Assembly (NCBI GenBank): GCA_963703335.1
Contig: OY969812.1
Coordinates: 1,364,001 to 1,428,000 of the forward strand
Origin: VRUE01 sp963703335
GTDB lineage: Bacteria; Actinomycetota; Thermoleophilia; Solirubrobacterales; 70-9
DNA length: 64,000 nucleotides
Direction: 5' to 3'
The translations under genes were made by a program, and so were the position numbers. Below the pieces are notes generated by a model, which was given only the letters and a program-made list of their open reading frames with translations, was not told the DNA's origin and searched no databases. The first letter of the stretch is position 1. Every line of letters starts with the position of its first letter. This document shows positions 23,284 to 32,041 of the stretch, one piece after another.

Positions 23284-25854
23284 GCGGCAAGGAGATCAAC
23301 CTGATCATCGACGGGCGCGAGGTGAGTGCGACCGCGGGCGAGATGCTCCACGACGCCGCCAAGCGGGGTGACGTCGAGATTCCGGTCTTCTGTTACGAGC
23401 CGAAGCTCGGCGAGCCGGTCGGCGCCTGCCGCATGTGCCTGGTCGAGATCGAGGGGATCCCGAAGCTGCAAACGTCCTGCTCGACCCCGGTGCGAGACGG
23501 CATGGTTGTCCACACCCGCACCGACCAGGTGAAACACGCGCAGAGCGCCGTGGTCGAGTTCCTGCTCGTCAACCACCCGCTCGACTGTCCGGTCTGCGAC
23601 AAGGGCGGCGAATGCCCACTGCAGGACATCTCCTATGGCTGGGGACCGGGCAAGAGCCGCTTCACTGACCAGAAGCGCCACTTCGAGAAGCCGGTCGAGC
23701 TCTCGCCGCTGGTCGCGATCGACCGCGAGCGCTGCATCCTCTGCTACCGCTGCGTGCGCTTCAGCCAGGAGGTGGCCGAGGACGAGCAGTTGCAGCTGCT
23801 CGAGCGCGGCGACCGCACCTTCGTCGGCACCTTCGACGACCGCCCCTACGTGGCCCCCTTCCACGGCAACATCACCGACCTCTGCCCGGTCGGAGCGCTG
23901 ACCAACTACACCTACCGCTTCCGCGCCCGGCCCTGGGACATCGAGCAGGCCGGATCGGTCTGCACGCTCTGCCCGAGCCAGTGCAACGTCAGCTTCACCG
24001 TCCGCGACGAGCAGGTGAAGCGGGTCGTCGCCCGCGACAACCCCGACGTCGACGACGGCTGGCTCTGCGACCGCGGCCGCTACGGCTTCGAGATGTTTGG
24101 CGCCGAGGAGCGGGTGTGGGGGCCGCGCCTGCGCGGCGGGGTCGAGGTGGAGTGGGCGGATGCGATCGCTAAGGCTGCGGCGGCGCTCAAACACGGTGGC
24201 GCGGAGAGCGCCGCGATTGTCGGCGACGCCTCCAACGAGGAGGGCTACCTGGTCCAGCGGATCATGCGCGAGGCGCTCGGTTCGCCGCACATCGACTCGC
24301 GCCCGTCGCGCGGCCCGTCGCGCGAGACCCTCGTCCGCCTCGCTCAGCCGGAGATCACCGCCAAGGTCCGCGACATCGACGAGGCCGACGCAATCCTCCT
24401 CGTCGGCACCGACCCCCTGCACAGCAGCCCGATCCTCGATCTGCGCATCCGCAAGGCGATCCGCCGTAACGGCGCCAAGCTGGTCGTCGCGACCGAGGGC
24501 CCGACGACGCTGGACGGCGGCGCGGTAGCAGTCGCCCGCTATGCCCCCGGCGGTGCCAGCGCCTTCCTCGCCGAGCTGACTGGGGCGCTGGCCAGCGCCG
24601 GCACCCCCTCCTCACTCGGAGATCGGCGAGAAGAGTCAGAGCTGTCCCCCAAGGCTGACGGCGCCGACTCCGCAAAACGTTCGGAGGGGGTGCCGGCGCT
24701 GGCCGACGTACTCCAGGGCGCTGGACGCGCAGTCGTTGTCTGGGGAGAGCGGATCGGCCGCGAGCAGGGCGCGGTCAAGGCGCTGCTCGGTGTCGCCAAG
24801 ACGCTCGACCTAGCCAGCAAGGAAGGCTCAGGCCTGCTGGAGATCCCGGAGCTGGCCAACGCCCGCGGCCTTCGCGAGGCCGGCTGCCTCCCGGATACCG
24901 GCCCCGGCCTCGGCGAGACGGCCGTCGGCAAGGCCACCGAGGAGATTCGCGCCGCGCTGGAGTCCGGCGAGCTGAAGACTCTCCTGCTGTTCGGCGTCGA
25001 CCCGCTGCGCGACTTTCCGGACACCACGGCGTGGGAAAACGCGCTGGCGAAAGCCGACCACGTAATCGCCTTCTCAACCTTCGAAACCGCGACCACCGCG
25101 ATGGCAGACGTGGTCTTCCCGCTGGAGACCCACGCCGAGAAAGACGGCACCGTCAGCCACCCCGACGGTCGCCTCCAGCGCGTCCGCCCCAGCGCTTCGC
25201 GCCCCGGAGACATCCGCCCGAACTGGGGAGTCCTCGCGGAGCTCTCACTGACGCTGGGTCACAACACCAGCATTTCGTCCCAACCCTCAGCTTTCGCCGC
25301 CCTCGCGGCAGCGGTCCCGTTCTACGCGGGCATTACCGACGCCGACATCGGCGGCCGGGGCATCCGCTGGCAGGACGTGTCTGCTGCGGTCCCAGATCGC
25401 GGGGAGGCCGGGGGGACCGCCTCGGCGGACGCCGCTCGGCGAGAGGTGGGATCGGTCTCCGCGGATGGAACAGGCGCCTCGGGCTCAGTGTCCGGCGAGT
25501 CGGCCCCCCCGGCCTTCTCCGACCCGGACACTGGCAACCCGGAGCTTCTATCTCTCAGTACGTACCGAGATTCTGTGGGCTGGCCCGATCACGGAGCTGA
25601 ATCCGCCACTGCGGTTCCTACAGCCGCAGCAGCGTGTGGAGCTGTCGGTGTCCGACGCGCAGCGGTTGGATTTGAGCGCTGGCGACATGGTTTCCGTGGC
25701 TCAGAACGGGACCAGCGTTCGAGCACGGGTGAGCGTCAAGGAGCGGGTGCCGGAGGGCGTCTGCTTCCTTCTGGAGGGGCTTGCCGAGGACAACGCCAAC
25801 GGGCTGCTCAACGGCTCGCCGGTCAACGTGAAGATCGCGAAGGTCGGCTCCTGA
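23280..25854 (+). CDS. nuoG: NADH-quinone oxidoreductase subunit G, apparent +1 frameshift and two palindromic inserts
   Basis: Large Fe-S subunit of complex I. N-terminal [2Fe-2S] (CYEP, GACRMCLVEIEG, SC), His-Cys [4Fe-4S] CPVCDKGGECPL, CILCYRCVRFSQEV, and an N7-type set CTLCPSQC are intact, followed by the molybdopterin-oxidoreductase-like domain. Residues about 437-475 and 709-746 come from palindromic elements. At about 25569 the conserved tail changes frame: LSLSTYR is read in the first frame but ILWAGPITELNPPLRFLQPQQ in the +1 frame, which ends at the proper stop 25852-25854 overlapping nuoH. One surplus base explains it. If read straight through, the first frame enters nuoH. Sequencing error, real mutation or programmed shift cannot be separated here. 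Confidence 0.9.
24590..24704. repeat. Palindromic element inside nuoG, first insert
   Basis: Perfect 22-bp outer arms (24590-24611 and 24683-24704), an inner stem CGGAGaTCGGCG/CGCCGACTCCG (24617-24628 / 24662-24672, one bulged A), and an apical GTCAG/CTGAC. It encodes a Ser/Asp/Glu-rich linker in frame. Loosely related to family E (AGTGA bulge at the arm junction on the minus strand). Confidence 0.82.
25405..25515. repeat. Palindromic element, family E, copy 1, inside nuoG
   Basis: Outer arms AGGCCGGGGGG/CCCCCCCGGCCT and continuing stem CTCGGCGGAC (25421-25430) / GTCCGGCGAG (25490-25499). The 3' arm is preceded by GGGCTCAGT, the bulge motif shared with the nuoM and nuoJ copies. It encodes residues about 709-746 of NuoG. 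Confidence 0.78.
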
Positions 25855-26852
25855 TGCTGCTCCTCGCCGACACCCAGTTCGTCGAAGCCACCTGGATCAT
25901 GGTCGTCAAGAGCCTGGTCATCTTTGGCGTTATCTTCGGCATCTTGCCGCTGATGACGGTGCTCGAGCGCAAGCTGATCGGCCGCTTCCAGCACCGCTAT
26001 GGGCCGAACCGCGTCGGTCCTTTCGGTCTGCTGCAGCCGCTTGCCGACGTCGGCAAGCTGCTCTCCAAGGAGGCCTTCCGACCGGCCAACGCGATCCCCA
26101 CACTGTTCATCCTCGGCCCGCTGCTGCCGGTGCTCTCCGGCGTGCTCGCCTTGGCGATCATTCCCTGGGGCGACGTGCAGGACGGCGTCGGCCTCTACGG
26201 GATCGACGTGCCGATCGGCATCCTCTACTTCTTCGCGGTCGGCTCGATCGCCTTCTACGGCCTGCTGCTCGGCGGCTGGTCCTCGGGCTCCAAGTACAGC
26301 CTGCTCGGCGCGATGCGCGGCGCCGCCCAGCTGATCTCCTACGAGGTCTCGATGGGTCTTGCCCTGCTCGGCGTGATCATGATGGGCGGCTCGCTCTCGC
26401 TGGTGGACATCGTCCACGCCCAGGGAGCGCTCTGGTACATCGTCCCCCAGTTCGTCGGCTTCCTGATCTTCATGCTGGCCGGCTTCGCCGAGACCAACCG
26501 CACCCCCTTCGACATGCCCGAGGCCGACGCCGAACTGGTTCAGGGCTTCATGACCGAGTACGGCGGCATGCGCTTCGGCAGCTTCCTGCTGGTCGAATAC
26601 ATGGAGATCATCGTCGTCTCCGGGGTCGCCGCGGCGATGTTCCTCGGCGGCTGGATGGGCCCCGGCCCCAGCTTCCTCGACCCGATCTGGATGCTGGCCA
26701 AGATGCTCGGCCTGGTCCTGGTCTTCATCTGGGTGCGCGCGACGCTGCCACGGCTGCGCTACGACCAGCTGATGAGCCTAGGCTGGAAGATCCTGCTGCC
26801 GCTGGCGACGCTCAACGTGCTCGTCACTGCGGTCCTGGTGGTGACCACATGA
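25854..26852 (+). CDS. nuoH: NADH-quinone oxidoreductase subunit H
   Basis: A 332-residue membrane subunit forming part of the quinone chamber. ERKLIGRFQHRYGPNRVGPFGLLQPLADVGKLLSKE and the acidic loop GFAETNRTPFDMPEADAELVQGFMTEYGGM are diagnostic. ATG 25854 overlaps the nuoG stop. Because it shares a frame with the first part of nuoG, a naive ORF joins the two. Followed by two family B palindromes before nuoI. Confidence 0.96.
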   Translation: MLLLADTQFVEATWIMVVKSLVIFGVIFGILPLMTVLERKLIGRFQHRYGPNRVGPFGLLQPLADVGKLLSKEAFRPANAIPTLFILGPLLPVLSGVLALAIIPWGDVQDGVGLYGIDVPIGILYFFAVGSIAFYGLLLGGWSSGSKYSLLGAMRGAAQLISYEVSMGLALLGVIMMGGSLSLVDIVHAQGALWYIVPQFVGFLIFMLAGFAETNRTPFDMPEADAELVQGFMTEYGGMRFGSFLLVEYMEIIVVSGVAAAMFLGGWMGPGPSFLDPIWMLAKMLGLVLVFIWVRATLPRLRYDQLMSLGWKILLPLATLNVLVTAVLVVTT

Positions 26853-26853
26853 C

Positions 26854-26899
26854 AGGTGCAACGCGTTGTGTCGCTCTCAGCGCCGTAAAACGTTGCACC
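26854..26899. repeat. Palindromic element, family B, copy 3
   Basis: AGGTGCAACGCGTTGTG ... GTAAAACGTTGCACC, two bases after the nuoH stop, inside the nuo operon. Confidence 0.78.
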
Positions 26900-26925
26900 G
26901 CATGCGGCGGGCTCCGCCACGGTCG

Positions 26926-26972
26926 GGGCGCAACGTGTTGTGTCGCTGTGGGAGCCGTAAAACGTTGCACCT
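26926..26972. repeat. Palindromic element, family B, copy 4
   Basis: GGGCGCAACGTGTTGTGTCGC ends matching GTAAAACGTTGCACCT. It is a tandem relative of copy 3 (GTTGTGTCGCT and GCCGTAAAACGTTGCAC shared), with a small GGCGGgctCCGCC hairpin between. The nuoI ribosome-binding site follows at once. Confidence 0.78.
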
Positions 26973-26984
26973 GGGAGTGTGGAC

Positions 26985-27527
26985 GTGGCTGAGTTCCCGT
27001 ACCTCAAAGACGACAGCGTGGTCGAGGTTCAGCGCGGGCCGGAGCCGGGCGGGGTCGGCGGCGCCTACCGTGCCTTTGGCGAGACGCTGCGCGGGCTGAA
27101 GACGACGATGGCGCGGTTGATCGAGGGGCCGCTGACGATCGAGTACCCGGAGGAGAAGACCCCGGTCTACCCGCGCTTCCGCGGCCGCCACAAGCTGCAC
27201 AAGTTCGAGGACACCGACTTGGAGAAGTGTGTCGGCTGCTCACTCTGCGCCGCCGCCTGTCCGGCCGACTGCATCCGCGTCGTCGCCGCCGAGAACATTC
27301 CCGGCGACCGGGTCTCGGCCGGCGAGCGCTACGCCGCCGTCTACGAGATCAACCTCTCGCGCTGCATCTTCTGCGGCTACTGCGAGATCGCCTGTCCCTT
27401 CGACGCGATCACGATGGGCCACGACTACGAGATAGCCGACTACGACCGCGAGAACCTGATCTTCACCAAGGAGATGCTGCTGGCGGAGCCGATCGAGCGC
27501 ACTCCACTGCGGGCAGAGGGCGAGTAG
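26985..27527 (+). CDS. nuoI: NADH-quinone oxidoreductase subunit I
   Basis: A 180-residue ferredoxin-like subunit with clusters N6a/N6b: CVGCSLCAAACPADC and CIFCGYCEIACPFDAI. GTG 26985 is seven bases after GGGAG; GTG 26979 is an alternative two codons earlier. It is separated from nuoH by about 130 bases of family B repeats, the only wide gap in the operon besides nuoD-nuoE. Stop overlaps nuoJ. Confidence 0.96.
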   Translation: MAEFPYLKDDSVVEVQRGPEPGGVGGAYRAFGETLRGLKTTMARLIEGPLTIEYPEEKTPVYPRFRGRHKLHKFEDTDLEKCVGCSLCAAACPADCIRVVAAENIPGDRVSAGERYAAVYEINLSRCIFCGYCEIACPFDAITMGHDYEIADYDRENLIFTKEMLLAEPIERTPLRAEGE

Positions 27528-28141
27528 TGGAAGCAGTCCTCTTCTTCGCGGCAGCCCTCGGCGCCCTAGGCGGCGCGGTCGGCGTAGTCGCCATGCGCAA
27601 CCCCTTCTATGGCGTCCTCGCCCTGATCGTCCACCTCTTCTCGCTGGCGGTTCTCTTCCTCCTGCTGAGCTCGGCCTTCGTAGCCGCCGCCCAAGTAGTC
27701 GTCTACGCCGGCGCCGTAATGGTCCTCTACGTCTTCGTGGTCGCCTACGTGGGCGGCGACACCGAGTCCGCCTGGGAGCCAATCCCCGGCCAACGCTTCC
27801 TGGCTCCCCTCCTCGGAGCCGCCCTCTTCATCGAGCTCTCGATCGCCGTCCTCGCCTCCTCCCTGATGGCCCTGGGAACCCACGGACCTGACGTGCAACC
27901 TGGTTTCGGCGACCCGGCCGCAATTGGCCGCTTGCTCCTCGAACGGTTCCTGCTGCCTTTCGAGGCTTCCTCGATCCTGCTCTTGCTCGCGGCAGTGGGC
28001 GCCGTAGTCCTCGCTGGTCGCCAGGCCACGCCTGGGGTGAGCCGGGGGGCCGAGGGGGGGTCCTCAGAACACTCAGCACCGCAGGTGCGTTCTGAGGACC
28101 CCCCCTCGGCCCCCTCCCCCGCTGGGGGCGTCCCGTCATGA
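27527..28141 (+). CDS. nuoJ: NADH-quinone oxidoreductase subunit J, palindrome-encoded tail
   Basis: A membrane subunit of 204 residues with five helices; RNPFYGVLALIVHLFSLAVLFLLL and VVYAGAVMVLYVFVV are the conserved helices. GTG 27527 overlaps the nuoI stop; the upstream open frame is an artefact. Residues about 174-196 (GAEGGSSEHSAPQVRSEDPP) are encoded by a perfect 25-bp palindrome and extend the C-terminus beyond the last helix. Overlaps nuoK. Confidence 0.94.
   Translation: MEAVLFFAAALGALGGAVGVVAMRNPFYGVLALIVHLFSLAVLFLLLSSAFVAAAQVVVYAGAVMVLYVFVVAYVGGDTESAWEPIPGQRFLAPLLGAALFIELSIAVLASSLMALGTHGPDVQPGFGDPAAIGRLLLERFLLPFEASSILLLLAAVGAVVLAGRQATPGVSRGAEGGSSEHSAPQVRSEDPPSAPSPAGGVPS
28046..28113. 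repeat. Palindromic element, family E, copy 2, 3' end of nuoJ
   Basis: Perfect 25-bp arms (28046-28070 and 28089-28113), each with a run of seven G or C, around an 18-base loop containing GCACCgcaGGTGC. Read on the minus strand the inner stem is followed by TGAGT before the second arm, as in the nuoM copy. The arm sequence differs from nuoM but stays complementary. Confidence 0.88.
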
Positions 28142-28437
28142 ACATCGAGTGGTACGTGGTCCTATCCAGCCTGCTGTTCGCAGTAGGAGCAACCGGCATC
28201 CTCATCCGCCGCAGCCCAGTAGTCATCCTCCTTTGCCTCGAGCTGATGCTCAATGCCGGCAACCTCGCCCTGGTCGCCTTCAGCCGCATGGTCGGCAACC
28301 AGCAGGGACAGGTCTTCGCCATAGTCGTCATGGTCGTAGCCGCCTGCGAGGTGGTCATCGGCTTGGGGCTGATCGTCGCGATCTTCAGGCGCAAGCTGCC
28401 GCTCGATGTCGATGAGCTGCGGGAGCTGCGCGGATGA
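28138..28437 (+). CDS. nuoK: NADH-quinone oxidoreductase subunit K
   Basis: A 99-residue, three-helix subunit (MrpC-like). SSLLFAVGATGILIRRSPVVILLCLELMLNAGNLALV contains the conserved Glu in the second helix; VAACEVVIGLGLIVAIFR the second essential Glu. Overlaps nuoJ and nuoL by four bases each. Confidence 0.96.
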   Translation: MNIEWYVVLSSLLFAVGATGILIRRSPVVILLCLELMLNAGNLALVAFSRMVGNQQGQVFAIVVMVVAACEVVIGLGLIVAIFRRKLPLDVDELRELRG

Positions 28438-30443
28438 GCGCCACTGCTTGGGCTTGGCTCGTTCTGCTCTTTCCGCTGCTCGGTTCGATCGTCATCGCGC
28501 TCGGGTTCAAGACGCTGCCGGCAAGGGTGGCTGGTGCCATCGGCACCGCCACGATCGGCCTCGCCTTCGTCTGCGGCGTAGCTGCTCTGATCAGCCTGCT
28601 GGGAGAAGACCCCGAGGCGCGCCACCACGCCTCCTCGCTCTGGGACTACGCCAGCGCTGCCGGGCTCGAGATCAAGCTCGGCATCTTCGTCGACCCGCTC
28701 TCGGTCTTCATGGTCCTGATCGTCACCGGCGTCTCGACCCTGATCCACCTCTACTCGTTCGGCTACATGCAGTCCGACCAGGGCTATCACCGCTTCTTCA
28801 GCTACCTCAACTTCTTCGTCTTCTCGATGCTGCTGCTCGTCCTCGCCGGCAACTTCGTGCTGCTGATCGTCGGCTGGGCCTTTGTCGGCTTCGCCTCCTA
28901 CGCGCTGATCAGCTTCTGGTACCGGCGGGGGACGGCGACCAAGGCGGGGATGAAGGCCTTCGTGATCAACGTCGTCGGCGACATCGGCCTCGTCCTCGCC
29001 GCCTTCCTGATCTTCCGCGAACTCGGCACCTTCGACTACGGCGAGGTCTTCGAGAAGGCGCCGCAGGTCTTCAGCACCAACGAGTGGACGATCACGGCGA
29101 TCTGCCTGCTGCTCCTGGTCGGCGCCTTCGCCAAGTCGGCGCAGCTGCCCTTCCACACCTGGCTGCCAGACGCGATGGAGGGCCCGACCCCGGTCTCCTC
29201 GCTGATCCACGCGGCGACGATGGTCACCGCCGGCGTCTACCTGATCGCCCGCACCCACGTCCTCTTCGCCCTCGCTCCCACCGCCGCCGACATCGCCGCC
29301 TTCGTCGGCCTGGCGACGCTGCTGGTCGCGGCGACGATCGCCCTGGTGATGACCGACCTGAAGCGGGCGATCGCCTACTCGACGATGAGCCAGATCGGCT
29401 ACATGATCGTCGGCGTCTCGATCGGCGCCTACAGCGCCGGCATGTTCCACCTGATGACGCACGCCTTCTTCAAGGCGCTGCTCTTCATGGCGGCGGGCTC
29501 GATCATCGCCGCGATGGCCAACGAGCAGAACATCGACCGGATGAGCGGCTTCGGCAAGGCGATGCGCTTCACCTCGATCACGATGCTCTGCGGGGGCCTT
29601 GCCCTCGCCGCTTTCCCCGGCACCTCGGGCTTCTTCTCCAAGGACGAGATCCTCGCCTACGCGACAGCGCGCGGCGGCATGTACCTGATCTTCACCGTGC
29701 TCGGCTACTTCGGCGCTCTGTTGACCGCGATCTACACCTTCCGCCTGATCTTCCGGGTCCTGCCGGGCAAACCCTGCCCCGAGGCGCAGGAGCTGATCGA
29801 AAGCGGCCACGTCCACCACGCCCATCCGTTCAACCCGGCAACGGGAGAAGAGGAGGACACCGAGGTCGGCTTCCCGGGCGCCGAGCACCACATCGCCGAG
29901 CAGTCGCTGCCGATGCGGATCGCGATGGGCGCGCTCGCCTTCGGCGCCCTCTTCGCCGGGCTGGTCCAGGTCCCCGGCGTTGACGAGGTGGTCGGCAAGT
30001 TCCTCGATCCGGTCTTCGAGGGCGTCGTGCTCAGCCACGTCCACCCCTCGGTCGGCGCCGAGTGGTTCGGCCTGGCGATCGGCGGGGCGATCTCACTGGC
30101 GGGCATCGGCATCGCCTACTTCCTCTACGTGGCGCGGCCCGAGACGCCCGCGGCCCTGCAGAAGCGCTTCGGCGCCCTGCACACCTTCCTCTACAACAAG
30201 TGGTATTTCGACGAGGCGATCGACATCCTGATCGTGCGCCCGGCGCTGGCGATTGGGCGCTTCGCCAATCGCACCTTCGAGCGCCTCGTGGTGGATGGCC
30301 TCGTCAGCGGCACCGAGGACGTTGTCGGAGCCGGCGGTCGCATCGTCCGCGTCGTGCAGAGCGGCTTCGTGCGCAGTTACGCGCTGTTCCTGATCGTCGG
30401 CTTCGCCGGGCTCGCCCTCTACTTCCTGCTCTCGTCCTCATGA
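28434..30443 (+). CDS. nuoL: NADH-quinone oxidoreductase subunit L
   Basis: The largest antiporter-like subunit (669 residues, about 16 helices). Key Glu/Lys regions are visible: PLFHTWLPDAMEGPTPVSSLIHAATMVTAGVYL is split here as LPFHTWLPDAMEGPTPVS followed by HAATMVTAGVYL, and DLKRAIAYSTMSQIGYM, HAFFKALLFMAAGS. A His-rich loop (ESGHVHHAHPFNPATGEEED) lies in the C-terminal third. Proton pumping at the distal membrane arm. Overlaps nuoM. Confidence 0.96.
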   Translation: MSATAWAWLVLLFPLLGSIVIALGFKTLPARVAGAIGTATIGLAFVCGVAALISLLGEDPEARHHASSLWDYASAAGLEIKLGIFVDPLSVFMVLIVTGVSTLIHLYSFGYMQSDQGYHRFFSYLNFFVFSMLLLVLAGNFVLLIVGWAFVGFASYALISFWYRRGTATKAGMKAFVINVVGDIGLVLAAFLIFRELGTFDYGEVFEKAPQVFSTNEWTITAICLLLLVGAFAKSAQLPFHTWLPDAMEGPTPVSSLIHAATMVTAGVYLIARTHVLFALAPTAADIAAFVGLATLLVAATIALVMTDLKRAIAYSTMSQIGYMIVGVSIGAYSAGMFHLMTHAFFKALLFMAAGSIIAAMANEQNIDRMSGFGKAMRFTSITMLCGGLALAAFPGTSGFFSKDEILAYATARGGMYLIFTVLGYFGALLTAIYTFRLIFRVLPGKPCPEAQELIESGHVHHAHPFNPATGEEEDTEVGFPGAEHHIAEQSLPMRIAMGALAFGALFAGLVQVPGVDEVVGKFLDPVFEGVVLSHVHPSVGAEWFGLAIGGAISLAGIGIAYFLYVARPETPAALQKRFGALHTFLYNKWYFDEAIDILIVRPALAIGRFANRTFERLVVDGLVSGTEDVVGAGGRIVRVVQSGFVRSYALFLIVGFAGLALYFLLSSS

Positions 30444-32041
30444 CCAACTCGCTGCTCTGGACACCGCTCGTCTTCGGCCTGATCGGCCTCGCCGTGCCGC
30501 GGCGCTACACCGGCTGGTGGGCGACGCTCGGCGCAGCGGTGACGCTCGGGATCGCGATCTCGCTGCTCGCGGGATTCGACTCGAGCGCCACCGGCCTGCA
30601 GGACACCGTCGACGTCAACTGGATCCCGGGACTGGGCGTCGACTACAGCCTCGGGATCGACGGCCTCAACGTCTTCCTCGTCCTGCTCACCGCGGTCCTG
30701 TGGACCGCGGGCACGGCCTTCGCCGCCTTCCGCGAGCAGGAGCGCCCCCACCTCTTCTTCCTGATGATGCTGATCGGCGAGACCGCGACCCTGGGCGCGT
30801 TCCTGGCCCAGGACCTGCTCCTCTTCGTCCTCTTCTTCGACCTGATGCTGGTGCCGTTCTACTTCCTCTTCGGCGCCTGGGGCAGCGACCGTGAGGGCGG
30901 CCCGGGCGCCTCGGCGGCGACGTTGAAGATGATCGTCTACACGCTGATCGGCTCGCTGCTGATGCTGGTCGCCGCGATCGCCACCGCGATCATCGCCGCC
31001 GACGGCGGCCAGATCACCTTCTCGATCGCCGAACTCGCCCAGCAGCCGCTCGCCGAGGGCAGCCAGCGCTGGATCTTCTGGTTCTTCGCCGCCGCCTTCC
31101 TGGTCAAGATGCCGGCCTTCCTCCTGCACGGCTGGATGCCCGACGCTTACCGGGCGGCGCCGCTGCCGGCCCTGGCGGTCTTCTCCGGCGTACTGGCCAA
31201 GGTCGGCGCCTACGGCTTCCTCCGCGTCGTGCTGCCGCTCTTCCCCGACGCGACGGTCGAATTCCAGGAGGTGATCCTGGTCATCGCTCTGGCCTCGATC
31301 CTCTACGGCTCGGTGATGGCCTTCACGCAGACCAACGTGCGCTTGATCGCCGGCTACTCCTCGGTCGCCCAACTCGGCTTCATCACCGCCGGCATCTTCG
31401 CCCTCTCCGCCGACGGCGCCGACGGCGCAGTGCTGCAGATGGTCAACCACGGCCTCGTCGTCGCGCCGCTCTTCGTGATCGTTGCGATCCTGGCGGAGCG
31501 CTCGGGCTCCGAGGACCTGCGCGAGATGGGCGGCATGGCGATGAAGGCACCGGTCCTTGCCGCTCTCTTCCTGATCATCACCCTGGCGACCCTCGCAATG
31601 CCGGGCTCCGCCAACTTCATCGGCGAGTTCTACATCCTCAACGGCCTCTTCGACTCAAAGATCGTCTTCGCTTTTGTAGCTATCTCCGGCGTCGCGATGT
31701 CCGCCTACTACGCGCTAAGGCTCTATCAACGCACGATGCACAACCGGCTGCCGGATGGGCTGGCATCGCGGGAGATCAACTGGCGCGACGGGGTGGTGCT
31801 GGTGCCACTGGTCATCTGCATCCTCGGGCTGGCGCTATATCCGCAATTGATCTTGAAGCGGACTGATAGTTCGGTGTCCAGAGCTGTTGCGGCAGTGAAG
31901 GGGCCGTCGGGGGGGTCTCCCAAAACGCAGGCTCGCGCGGCGGCGGGACCGTCTCTCGCATGCACCGGGAGCGAAGCCTGCTCAGTGTTTTGGGAGACCC
32001 CCCCGACGGCCCTCCCTCGACAGGAAAGCTCGGGACAATGA
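30440..32041 (+). CDS. nuoM: NADH-quinone oxidoreductase subunit M, palindrome-encoded tail
   Basis: Antiporter-like proton-pumping subunit, 533 residues as annotated. AAAFLVKMPAFLLHGWMPDAYRAAP and RLIAGYSSVAQLGFI are conserved. The natural protein should end shortly after LGLALYPQLIL; residues about 488-525 are encoded by a 26-bp-arm palindrome and give an unusual tail with GPSGGSPKTQ and SVFWETPPTALP. The stop overlaps nuoN. The open frame upstream of ATG 30440 is an artefact. Confidence 0.94.
   Translation: MTNSLLWTPLVFGLIGLAVPRRYTGWWATLGAAVTLGIAISLLAGFDSSATGLQDTVDVNWIPGLGVDYSLGIDGLNVFLVLLTAVLWTAGTAFAAFREQERPHLFFLMMLIGETATLGAFLAQDLLLFVLFFDLMLVPFYFLFGAWGSDREGGPGASAATLKMIVYTLIGSLLMLVAAIATAIIAADGGQITFSIAELAQQPLAEGSQRWIFWFFAAAFLVKMPAFLLHGWMPDAYRAAPLPALAVFSGVLAKVGAYGFLRVVLPLFPDATVEFQEVILVIALASILYGSVMAFTQTNVRLIAGYSSVAQLGFITAGIFALSADGADGAVLQMVNHGLVVAPLFVIVAILAERSGSEDLREMGGMAMKAPVLAALFLIITLATLAMPGSANFIGEFYILNGLFDSKIVFAFVAISGVAMSAYYALRLYQRTMHNRLPDGLASREINWRDGVVLVPLVICILGLALYPQLILKRTDSSVSRAVAAVKGPSGGSPKTQARAAAGPSLACTGSEACSVFWETPPTALPRQESSGQ
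31901..32012. repeat. Palindromic element, family E, copy 3, 3' end of nuoM
   Basis: Perfect 26-bp arms (31901-31926 and 31987-32012) including G7/C7 runs, then an inner stem GCAGGCT (31927-31933) / AGCCTGC (31975-31981) with a one-sided bulge TCAGT. Same layout as the nuoJ copy but with different paired bases. Confidence 0.88.

Noticed and set aside
23280..26852. A single 1190-residue NuoG-NuoH fusion protein
   Set aside because: The residues between the two parts are Arg/Gly-rich nonsense, while the true NuoG tail is conserved in the +1 frame and stops at 25854 overlapping the NuoH ATG. The fusion is a frame coincidence.
27828..30044. A 738-codon minus-strand ORF opposite nuoJ-nuoL
   Set aside because: Composition is Asp/Glu/Arg/Gln-rich with no domain, typical of antisense frames in GC-rich genes; the plus strand has clear conserved complex I subunits.
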